Below, one piece after another: positions 31,703-37,465 of a stretch of DNA of 37,465 bases. How positions within the stretch are numbered: position 1 is the first letter of the stretch; every line of letters starts with the position of its first letter. Source of the DNA: JAPHTQ01 sp050287105 (lineage in GTDB: Bacteria; Pseudomonadota; Gammaproteobacteria; Thiohalomonadales; Thiohalomonadaceae). The position numbers and the translations under genes are program-made. Below the pieces are notes generated by a model. The model saw only the letters and a list, made by a program, of their open reading frames with translations. It ran no database searches and was not told where the DNA came from. The stretch lies in contig JBNKBG010000016.1 in the NCBI GenBank assembly GCA_050287105.1, positions 1-37,465 of the forward strand, written 5' to 3'.

Positions 31703-32617
31703 ATGACGACACGGCACTTTCTTACTCTTCTCGATCTCACCCCCGCTGAACTGCAGCGACTGATTCAGCGCGCCATTGAATTAAAGGCGCTGCAGAAACG
31801 TGGCGAGAGCTACACACCGATGCGCGACAAAGTACTGGGCATGGTGTTCGAGAAGTCCTCGACCCGTACCCGCGTCTCCTTCGAAGCAGGCATGGCGCAA
31901 TTCGGCGGTCACGCCATCTTCCTCTCACCGCGCGACACCCAACTGGGCCGCGGTGAACCGATCGAAGATACCGCACGGGTACTGTCGCGCATGGTCGACA
32001 TCATCATGATCCGTACCTACGAACACGAGAAACTGGAGACCTTCGCCGCTCACTCGCAGGTACCGGTGATCAATGCCCTGACCGACATGTACCACCCCTG
32101 TCAGCTGCTGGCGGATGTGCAGACCTTCGTCGAGCATCGCGGCGACATCGCGGGCAAAACCGTGGCCTGGATTGGTGATGGCAACAACATGTGCCACTCC
32201 TACATCAACGCGGCACGTCAGTTCGGTTTTAAACTGAACATCGCCTGCCCCGAGGGCTATGAACCGAACGCGGAACTGGTTGCCGTCGCAGGCAACGCCG
32301 TGAGTGTAATGCGTGACGCGGGTGAAGCAGCCAAAGGTGCGCACATGGTGACCACCGACGTCTGGGCCAGCATGGGCCAGGAAGAGGAACAGGCTATTCG
32401 GGAAAAGGCCTTTGCCGCCTACGAGGTCACCGACGCCGTGATGGCTAACGCCAATGCCGATGCCGTGTTCATGCACTGCCTGCCTGCCCACCGTGGTGAG
32501 GAAGTCAGCGCCTCGGTCATCGACGGTAAGCAGAGCGTGGTCTGGGATCAGGCGGAAAACCGTCTGCACGCACAAAAGGCCCTAATGGAATTCCTCATGG
32601 GCTACGCCCCGGCCTGA
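31703..32617 (+). CDS. argF: Ornithine carbamoyltransferase
   Basis: 304-residue anabolic OTCase, making citrulline from ornithine and carbamoyl phosphate. STRTR at 53-57 binds carbamoyl phosphate; HPCQ (in MYHPCQLLADVQT) and HCLPAHRGEEV provide the ornithine and catalytic residues. The TWIGDGNN-type turn (VAWIGDGNNMCHS) is also present. Length is normal for the ArgF family. It follows argD closely on the same strand; a hairpin without a T-run lies just after its stop. Confidence 0.94.
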   Translation: MTTRHFLTLLDLTPAELQRLIQRAIELKALQKRGESYTPMRDKVLGMVFEKSSTRTRVSFEAGMAQFGGHAIFLSPRDTQLGRGEPIEDTARVLSRMVDIIMIRTYEHEKLETFAAHSQVPVINALTDMYHPCQLLADVQTFVEHRGDIAGKTVAWIGDGNNMCHSYINAARQFGFKLNIACPEGYEPNAELVAVAGNAVSVMRDAGEAAKGAHMVTTDVWASMGQEEEQAIREKAFAAYEVTDAVMANANADAVFMHCLPAHRGEEVSASVIDGKQSVVWDQAENRLHAQKALMEFLMGYAPA

Positions 32618-32623
32618 TCACCG

Positions 32624-32647
32624 CGATGCACTTCACAAAGTGCATCG
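32624..32647 (+). other. 10-bp perfect hairpin between argF and Sel1 gene
   Basis: CGATGCACTT 32624-32633 pairs with AAGTGCATCG 32638-32647 around loop CACA. No U-tract follows. It may stabilise the argF 3' end or act with Rho; the next gene starts 19 bp later. Confidence 0.6.
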
Positions 32648-32666
32648 TGACTGCTAAAACAGTCCT

Positions 32667-33239
32667 ATGCGTAAACTTCTGATCGTTCTTTCACTGCTGT
32701 TACCCCTCTCTGCTATCGCCGGGCCTCTGGAAGATGGCTTTACCGCCTTCCGTGAAGGTAACTACCCCAAAGCCTTCAACATCTGGAAACCGCTGGCGGA
32801 AGGGGGCAATGCCGACGCCCAGTACAACGTCGGCCTGCTCTACATGAACGGCCTAGGTGTAGAGAAAAATTCCCGCACCGCACGACAACTCTTTATGGCC
32901 GCCGCCAAGCAGGGTCAGGCCGACGCGCAATACAACCTCGGTCTGATGTACTACAACGGTACCACCGTCTTCCGTAGTAACAAGGATGCTTTCAACTGGT
33001 GGCAAAAAGCCGCCGCACAAAACCACACCCCGGCGCAATACAACCTGGGCATTTTGTACGCCTACGGGATCTGGGTGGGCGCGGACATCAACAAGGCGCT
33101 GGAACTGTGGCAGGCTTCAGCAGCGCAAGGTTATCAGGATGCAGTAAAGGTTTTGATTCGGATTTATGACAACGGCGAACTGGGAGTGAAACCGGATCCA
33201 CAAAAGGCCAACTACTGGCGCAACAAGCTGGCGGGTTAA
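32667..33239 (+). CDS. Secreted Sel1-repeat (TPR-like) protein
   Basis: 190 residues. Signal peptide residues 1-18 (cleavage AIA/GP). Then about four Sel1-type helical repeats: EGNYPKAFNIWKPLAEGGNADAQYNVGLLYMNGLGV, SRTARQLFMAAAKQGQADAQYNLGLMYYNGT, KDAFNWWQKAAAQNHTPAQYNLGILYAYGI and a diverged last unit. Such solenoids mediate protein-protein contact; this one acts in the periplasm. No catalytic motif. It lies 49 bp downstream of argF and overlaps the convergent SET-domain gene by four bases. Confidence 0.85.
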   Translation: MRKLLIVLSLLLPLSAIAGPLEDGFTAFREGNYPKAFNIWKPLAEGGNADAQYNVGLLYMNGLGVEKNSRTARQLFMAAAKQGQADAQYNLGLMYYNGTTVFRSNKDAFNWWQKAAAQNHTPAQYNLGILYAYGIWVGADINKALELWQASAAQGYQDAVKVLIRIYDNGELGVKPDPQKANYWRNKLAG

Positions 33240-33580
33240 GACTCAACCAAGGCAATCGCCTCAACAAACTCCTCACCGTAGTGAATCGTCACCTCACCAC
33301 CCGCTGGAATATCTTCTATGGCATAGAGCTCAAAGCCGTCGAACTCGGCACAGGGCTGTTCGTGGTGATTGATGTAGCGCAGCACATTCTGACCATCCCG
33401 CCCGTGCCAACCACCATCATCCTTCTCCACCCACAACACGTGATCACCGGGATTTTCCAGATCGGTGGTAATCGGCCCTTCATAGGTACCGAGAAAACTT
33501 CCTTCCTTGATGTGTACTCTGGCAAAAAGCCCCTTACCATGAATACCTGAATCTTCAACAACAAACAGTTTGGCTAACAT
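33236..33580 (-). CDS. Small SET-domain protein
   Basis: 114 residues, almost entirely one SET domain. The N terminus has GIHGKGLFARVHIKEGSFLGTYEG (SET-N strand set with GxG); the core has RYINHHEQPCAEFDGFELYAIEDIPAGGEVTIHYGEEF, keeping the cofactor-binding N-H and the closing Tyr. No pre- or post-SET cysteine cluster. SET domains methylate protein lysines with S-adenosylmethionine; in bacteria single-domain forms are sporadic and mostly uncharacterised. The substrate is unknown. The gene is convergent with the Sel1 gene. Confidence 0.85.
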   Translation of the reverse strand: MLAKLFVVEDSGIHGKGLFARVHIKEGSFLGTYEGPITTDLENPGDHVLWVEKDDGGWHGRDGQNVLRYINHHEQPCAEFDGFELYAIEDIPAGGEVTIHYGEEFVEAIALVES

Positions 33581-33722
33581 CTACAGACTCATCATCTCTA
33601 CACAGGGAAAACAACAGAACAAACCTAACATGAGCATGGAGACGACTCAAGGACGGAGAAAAACGTTATGGAAAAACTAAATTTTATGATCGCGATTTAC
33701 GTAATCGGGCCTGGTGTTGCAC

Positions 33723-34142
33723 TCACAGCGCAAGCACCTCTCTGACTTTGCTGACCAGCGTTTTACGGATTTCATCACGCACGCGGATAAAAGACTCTAG
33801 TGGTTCACCATGGGGGTCGTGAAATGGTAGATGGATCGATTTCACCGATTTTGGGAACACCGGGCAGCTCTCTTTGGCGTTATCGCAGACGGTCACTACC
33901 AGATCGATATCCTCGTTCAGAAAAACATCCACATCCTTGGGAAAGAGATCATGTGTCGGCAGACCTAACTGTTGCAGTGCGGCTATGGCACCATCAGCCA
34001 CCTTTGGCTGCGGTCGTGTCCCTGCGGAAATGGCGAGGACCTTACCAACAAGATCATGATTGAGTAACGCCTCTGCCATCTGTGAACGACAGGAGTTTCC
34101 GGTGCAAAGGATCAGTACTGTAGGCAACGTATGGCTGTTCAT
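33723..34142 (-). CDS. arsC: Arsenate reductase, thioredoxin-coupled low-molecular-weight phosphatase type
   Basis: 139 residues. P-loop C13-T-G-N-S-C18-R-S is the active site of LMW phosphatase/ArsC proteins. C86 and C93 (VCDNAKESCPVFP) give the redox pair with the same seven-residue spacing as C82/C89 in the S. aureus pI258 enzyme, so this is the thioredoxin-dependent arsenate reductase. A late HLPFHDPHG carries the general-acid Asp. It starts five bases after phoU on the same strand and so ends the phosphate operon, where it would reduce arsenate imported by the Pst transporter. Confidence 0.88.
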   Translation of the reverse strand: MNSHTLPTVLILCTGNSCRSQMAEALLNHDLVGKVLAISAGTRPQPKVADGAIAALQQLGLPTHDLFPKDVDVFLNEDIDLVVTVCDNAKESCPVFPKSVKSIHLPFHDPHGEPLESFIRVRDEIRKTLVSKVREVLAL

Positions 34143-34147
34143 TGCTG

Positions 34148-34867
34148 TTAACGCTCGCCGCGAACCTTCTCTTCCATCTGTTCCAGATTGATGTGGCGTA
34201 CATCTTTACCCATTACCAGATAGATAACGTATTCGCAGATGTTGCGCGCATGGTCACCGATGCGCTCCAGGGCACGGGCGGCCCACATAACATCAAGTAC
34301 GCGGGAGATAGTGCGTGGGTCTTCCATCATGTAGGTCATGAGTTGGCGCATCAGGGCGTCATACTCCTGATCAACCTTGAGGTCTTCACGCACCACGTTG
34401 AGTGCCGCTTCGGTATCCATCCGGGCAAAAGCATCAAGGGCATCGTTAAGCATTTGACGCACATGATTACCCAAGTGCTGTAGTTCAACGAACTGGCTCT
34501 TGTTGATCTCGGCATCTGCCAGACGCACCGCCATGCGGGCGACACGTTCTGCCTGATCACCGATACGTTCCAGATCGGTAATGGTTTTAATTACCGCAAC
34601 AATCAGGCGCAGGTCGCTGGCTGCAGGTTGACGACGTGCCAAGACCCGACTGCACTCTTCGTCTATCGCCACTTCCATGGCGTTGACCTTATAGTCACCG
34701 CTGACTACCTGTTCACCAACTTCCGCATCACCGTCCACCAGTGAGGCCAGGGCGCTTGCAAGTTGCTGCTCCACCAGACCGCCCATACCCATAACCCGAT
34801 TGCGAATATCTTCCAGCTCCGCGTTATACTGCTGGGAAATGTGTTGACCGAGATTCATGTTTTCCAT
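34148..34867 (-). CDS. phoU: Phosphate transport regulator PhoU
   Basis: 239 residues, two three-helix bundles with the family's metal-binding E/D-x-x-x-D-type repeats (first half near ISQQYNAELEDIRNRVMGMGGLVEQQL and RRQPAASDLRLIVAVIKTITDLERIGDQAERVA; second half ending in RALERIGDHARNICEYVIYL). PhoU links the Pst transporter to the PhoR kinase and limits phosphate uptake. The ATG at 34865-34867 has AGGGGG seven bases upstream. It lies 23 bp after pstB and 5 bp before arsC. Confidence 0.94.
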   Translation of the reverse strand: MENMNLGQHISQQYNAELEDIRNRVMGMGGLVEQQLASALASLVDGDAEVGEQVVSGDYKVNAMEVAIDEECSRVLARRQPAASDLRLIVAVIKTITDLERIGDQAERVARMAVRLADAEINKSQFVELQHLGNHVRQMLNDALDAFARMDTEAALNVVREDLKVDQEYDALMRQLMTYMMEDPRTISRVLDVMWAARALERIGDHARNICEYVIYLVMGKDVRHINLEQMEEKVRGER

Positions 34868-34890
34868 TTTGTTTCCCCCTGATGCGCTGA

Positions 34891-35727
34891 TTAACCGTAA
34901 CGCCCGGTGATGTAGTCTTCTGTCTGTTTTTTGCGCGGGTTGGTGAACAGCGTATCGGTACTACCGAACTCCACCAACTCCCCCATGTACATAAAGGCAG
35001 TATAGTCTGAAACCCGTGCCGCCTGTTGCATGTTGTGTGTAACGATGACAATGGTGTAGCGATCTTTCAATTCGTAGATCAGCTCTTCGATCTTCAGGGT
35101 AGAGATCGGATCCAGCGCCGAGGCCGGTTCATCCAGCAACAGTACTTCGGGTTCGATGGCAATCGCACGGGCAATAACCAGACGCTGTTGCTGACCGCCA
35201 GACAACCCTAATGCTGAATCGTGCAGACGATCTTTCACCTCATCCCATAGCGCGGCGCCGCGCAGTGCTTTCTCCACCACTTCGTCGAGATCGCGACGGG
35301 TTTTCTTGCCCATAATCCGCAGACCGTAGGCGACGTTTTCATAGATCGACTTGGGAAAGGGATTCGGCTTCTGAAAAACCATGCCAACGCGGCGACGCAG
35401 TTCGGCGACGTTGACGCTTTTGTCATACATGTCTTCGCCATCCAGTTCTATGCGTCCATCGATGCGCACACCATCCACCAGATCGTTCATCCGGTTAAAA
35501 CAGCGCAGCAAAGTCGATTTACCGCAACCGGATGGACCGATAAAGGCAGAGACTCGCTGTTTCGGCATTTTCAGGTTGATCCCCTTAAGCGCCTGCTTCT
35601 CGCCGTAATAGAGATCGACACTCTTCACTTCGAGGCAGATTTGCTCGTCCTCGAAACGCATTTGGCGCGGTTCACGCTGCATGGCGCTGATGTCGATTGC
35701 GTGGGTCGGTGCTGTTGAATCAGTCAT
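34891..35727 (-). CDS. pstB: Phosphate ABC transporter ATP-binding protein
   Basis: 278 residues, cytoplasmic ATPase of the high-affinity phosphate importer. Walker A GPSGCGKST (64-72), signature LSGGQQQR, Walker B EVLLLDEPASALDP and the His-switch VTHNMQQAARVSD are complete. The N-terminal extension of about 30 residues is longer than in E. coli. Operon position: 13 bp after pstA. Confidence 0.95.
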   Translation of the reverse strand: MTDSTAPTHAIDISAMQREPRQMRFEDEQICLEVKSVDLYYGEKQALKGINLKMPKQRVSAFIGPSGCGKSTLLRCFNRMNDLVDGVRIDGRIELDGEDMYDKSVNVAELRRRVGMVFQKPNPFPKSIYENVAYGLRIMGKKTRRDLDEVVEKALRGAALWDEVKDRLHDSALGLSGGQQQRLVIARAIAIEPEVLLLDEPASALDPISTLKIEELIYELKDRYTIVIVTHNMQQAARVSDYTAFMYMGELVEFGSTDTLFTNPRKKQTEDYITGRYG

Positions 35728-35740
35728 CGCTCATTACTCG

Positions 35741-37408
35741 CTATTGTTCCAGGGCGCGGTACTTCTCGCGCAGGTGATTTCGAATGCCGATGGCCGCCAG
35801 GTTGAGCATGATGATAACCAGCACCAGCAGCAGTGCGGTGGCATAAACCAGTGGTCGGGCCGCTTCCACGTTGGGACTCTGGAAGCCCACGTCGTAGATG
35901 TGGAAGCCCAGGTGCATGAATTTTCTATCCAGGTGCAGGAAGGGTGCGTTGCCGTCCAGTGCCAACGAGGGTGCCAGTTTAACTACCCCCACCAGCATCA
36001 GCGGCGCTACTTCACCGGCCGCGCGTGCCACGGCCAGAATCAGGCCGGTCATCATCGCCGGGCTGGACATGGGCAGCACGGTACGCCACAACGTCTCTGC
36101 CTTGGTTGCGCCGAGAGCCAGGCTACCTTCACGGATGGCACGGGGAATACGCGACAAACCCTCTTCGGTGGCGACGATCACCACCGGCACGGTGAGGATC
36201 GCCAGGGTCAACGAAGCCCACAACAGACCGGGAGTACCAAAGGTGGGCGACGGCAGCGCCTCGGAGAAGAACAGTTGATCGATATTGCCACCGAGGAAAT
36301 AGACGAAGAAGCCGAGACCGAATACGCCGTAAACAATCGACGGTACACCGGCAAGGTTATTCACCGCGATACGGATCAGACGTGTCAGCGGCCCCTGCTT
36401 GGCGTATTCGCGCAGATAGACTGCAGCCACCACCCCGAAGGGGGTAACAAAGACCGACATTAACATCACCATCATCACCGTACCGAAGATCGCCGGGAAG
36501 ATGCCGCCCTCTGTATTCGCCTCACGTGGGTCGTCGGAGACAAACTCCCACAACTTGGCAAAGTAGAAACCTGTCTTGCTAAACAGACCCATGCTGTTAG
36601 GACGGTAGGCATGCACGACCTTGGAGAGCGGAATGGTCACTTCGCTGCCATCCATCACTACGCCGGTAAGACTGTCACGACCGATCTGTTGATAGAGTTC
36701 GTGCAGGCGATCCTGTAACGAGGCGTATTGCAGTTGCAGCGCGGCACGCTCCTCTGCGATCTCCTGGTGCTGCATGCTGCCCGCTGCAATGCCGTCGAGC
36801 TCAAGACGACGCTCGGCCAGGCGCAGTTTTTCTATGCTGTAGTTGATTGAACCGATCTCGCCCTGCTCGATCTCCTTGATCTGCTCGCGCAGATCGGCAA
36901 CACGATCGATCAATGGTTGCAGAGCATCCCAGGCCTGCTCATCAGTGGCGATGATCTCACCGGCCTTGCGCACATCCTTGAGATAGCCGTAAAAGTTACC
37001 CCATTCGTAGCGTTCGATGGTCAGCAGGTTTTCTGGAAAATGAATCTTTTGCAGACGTGACTCCAGCACCCAGCGAAAGTCGAGTCCGAGTACATCGCGG
37101 TTGCCGGTTTTGATCAGTAGACGGTTCAGGGTGGCACCGGCAACCTGTACACCCTGCGCTTCATCCTGCACCCGCTCCACAGGCACGGTTTCACTGTCGT
37201 GCATCTCGCCGATCAGGCGCACCACGCTACCGTTCTTTTCCAGATACTCCGCTTCCATGATCGGTTTGGCCCAGAAGTGGCCAAGACCACGCACCGCGAT
37301 CAGGATCAGGAGCGCGGCAACCATGATGATACTGATGCTCACGGCACCCGCATTCATCCACACCCAGGGAGTGCCGCTGCCGAACCACTTTTTCAGATCG
37401 TTGAACAT
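35741..37408 (-). CDS. pstA: Phosphate ABC transporter permease PstA, long form
   Basis: 555 residues, about 260 more than E. coli PstA. TM1 (about 20-42) is followed by a large periplasmic segment (about 45-300) with a coiled-coil core (LIDRVADLREQIKEIEQGEIG ... RLAERRLELDGIAAG ... RAALQLQYASLQDRLHELYQQIG). The normal permease domain then follows: GTVMMVMLMSVFVTPFGVVAAVYLREYA, the EAA loop region (GSLALGATKAETLWRTVLPMSSPAMMTGLILAVARAAGEVAPLM) and final span. Such long forms are known in marine and sulfur Gammaproteobacteria, and the insert may dock with PstS. It lies 11 bp after pstC. Confidence 0.92.
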   Translation of the reverse strand: MFNDLKKWFGSGTPWVWMNAGAVSISIIMVAALLILIAVRGLGHFWAKPIMEAEYLEKNGSVVRLIGEMHDSETVPVERVQDEAQGVQVAGATLNRLLIKTGNRDVLGLDFRWVLESRLQKIHFPENLLTIERYEWGNFYGYLKDVRKAGEIIATDEQAWDALQPLIDRVADLREQIKEIEQGEIGSINYSIEKLRLAERRLELDGIAAGSMQHQEIAEERAALQLQYASLQDRLHELYQQIGRDSLTGVVMDGSEVTIPLSKVVHAYRPNSMGLFSKTGFYFAKLWEFVSDDPREANTEGGIFPAIFGTVMMVMLMSVFVTPFGVVAAVYLREYAKQGPLTRLIRIAVNNLAGVPSIVYGVFGLGFFVYFLGGNIDQLFFSEALPSPTFGTPGLLWASLTLAILTVPVVIVATEEGLSRIPRAIREGSLALGATKAETLWRTVLPMSSPAMMTGLILAVARAAGEVAPLMLVGVVKLAPSLALDGNAPFLHLDRKFMHLGFHIYDVGFQSPNVEAARPLVYATALLLVLVIIMLNLAAIGIRNHLREKYRALEQ

Positions 37409-37419
37409 AGCGTTATCCG

Positions 37420-37465
37420 TTACAGGCTACTGTACTTGCGGCGTAGTCGCTGCCGTACAAGTTCA
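37420..37465 (-). CDS. pstC: PstC C-terminus (partial, runs off window)
   Basis: Only the last 14 codons are inside: ...ELVRQRLRRKYSSL then TAA. The basic RQRLRRKY end matches the usual PstC C-terminal tail, and its place just upstream of pstA supports the call. The rest, including the permease domain, lies beyond the window. Confidence 0.7.
   Translation of the reverse strand, partial: ELVRQRLRRKYSSL

Noticed and set aside
33668..33745. 25-residue ORF on plus (MEKLNFMIAIYVIGPGVAL...) with GGAG upstream.
   Set aside because: Very short, overlaps the arsC 3' end on the other strand, and has no recognisable relatives; kept only as a note.
1..37465. CRISPR arrays, tRNA or rRNA genes, insertion-sequence transposases, replication origins.
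   Set aside because: None seen by reading: no regular spacer-repeat arrays, no cloverleaf with CCA-proximal T-loop, no transposase or integrase-like protein, no DnaA-box cluster.

Overview
The window reads as a chromosomal segment of a respiratory, probably sulfur-linked Gammaproteobacterium. No rRNA or tRNA was found, so the taxonomy rests on gene types only: DUF3301, RdgC, RNase T, MsrPQ, Fe-SOD, ArgD/ArgF, a gammaproteobacterial-type PstA with a long periplasmic insert, and a Sphaeroides-heme-protein cytochrome operon. A Chromatiales-like organism is my inference. Most genes are moderately GC-rich; one small AT-rich island stands out.

Layout. 1-464: 5' part of a GltD/DsrL-like flavoprotein gene, interrupted by an in-frame amber codon. 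465-858: gene-free, with several hairpins. 859-7639: five minus-strand genes for exported proteins (NTF2-like, outer-membrane barrel, proline-repeat/beta-sandwich protein, a small secreted protein, and a CARDB protein with NPQPEPPG repeats). A perfect FNR-type palindrome lies upstream at 7811-7824. 7930-14580: housekeeping and accessory genes (Lpd-like reductase, AI-2E/PerM permease, LysR regulator, DUF3301 protein, orphan GspE-type ATPase). 14727-15758: pyrC.

15759-17126 is an island: an AT-rich two-TM protein gene bracketed by imperfect inverted repeats and a dense block of palindromic repeats. 17127-19715: rdgC, a TraB/GumN protein, RNase T. 19743-23197: a membrane-anchored orphan sensor domain downstream of a four-gene cytochrome operon (cytochrome b561, b561-diheme c fusion, SHP-type cytochrome c, diheme cytochrome c) with its own predicted promoter. 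23343-27401: minus-strand run of HyuB, BON lipoprotein, asparagine-synthase-type amidotransferase and monothiol glutaredoxin.

27562-33239, mostly on plus: an unknown small gene, msrP, msrQ, sodB, argD, argF and a Sel1-repeat protein. 33236-33580: a small SET-domain protein on minus. 33723-37465: the phosphate operon pstC(partial)-pstA-pstB-phoU, followed at once by a thioredoxin-type ArsC.

Functional links: cell-envelope redox defence and repair (MsrPQ, SodB, GrxD), periplasmic/membrane electron transfer (b561/SHP/DHC), arginine biosynthesis (ArgD then ArgF) and phosphate uptake coupled to arsenate handling. The parts that look least described are the exported-protein cluster with its FNR-type site, the repeat-bounded island, and the structured gene-free stretch at 668-837.
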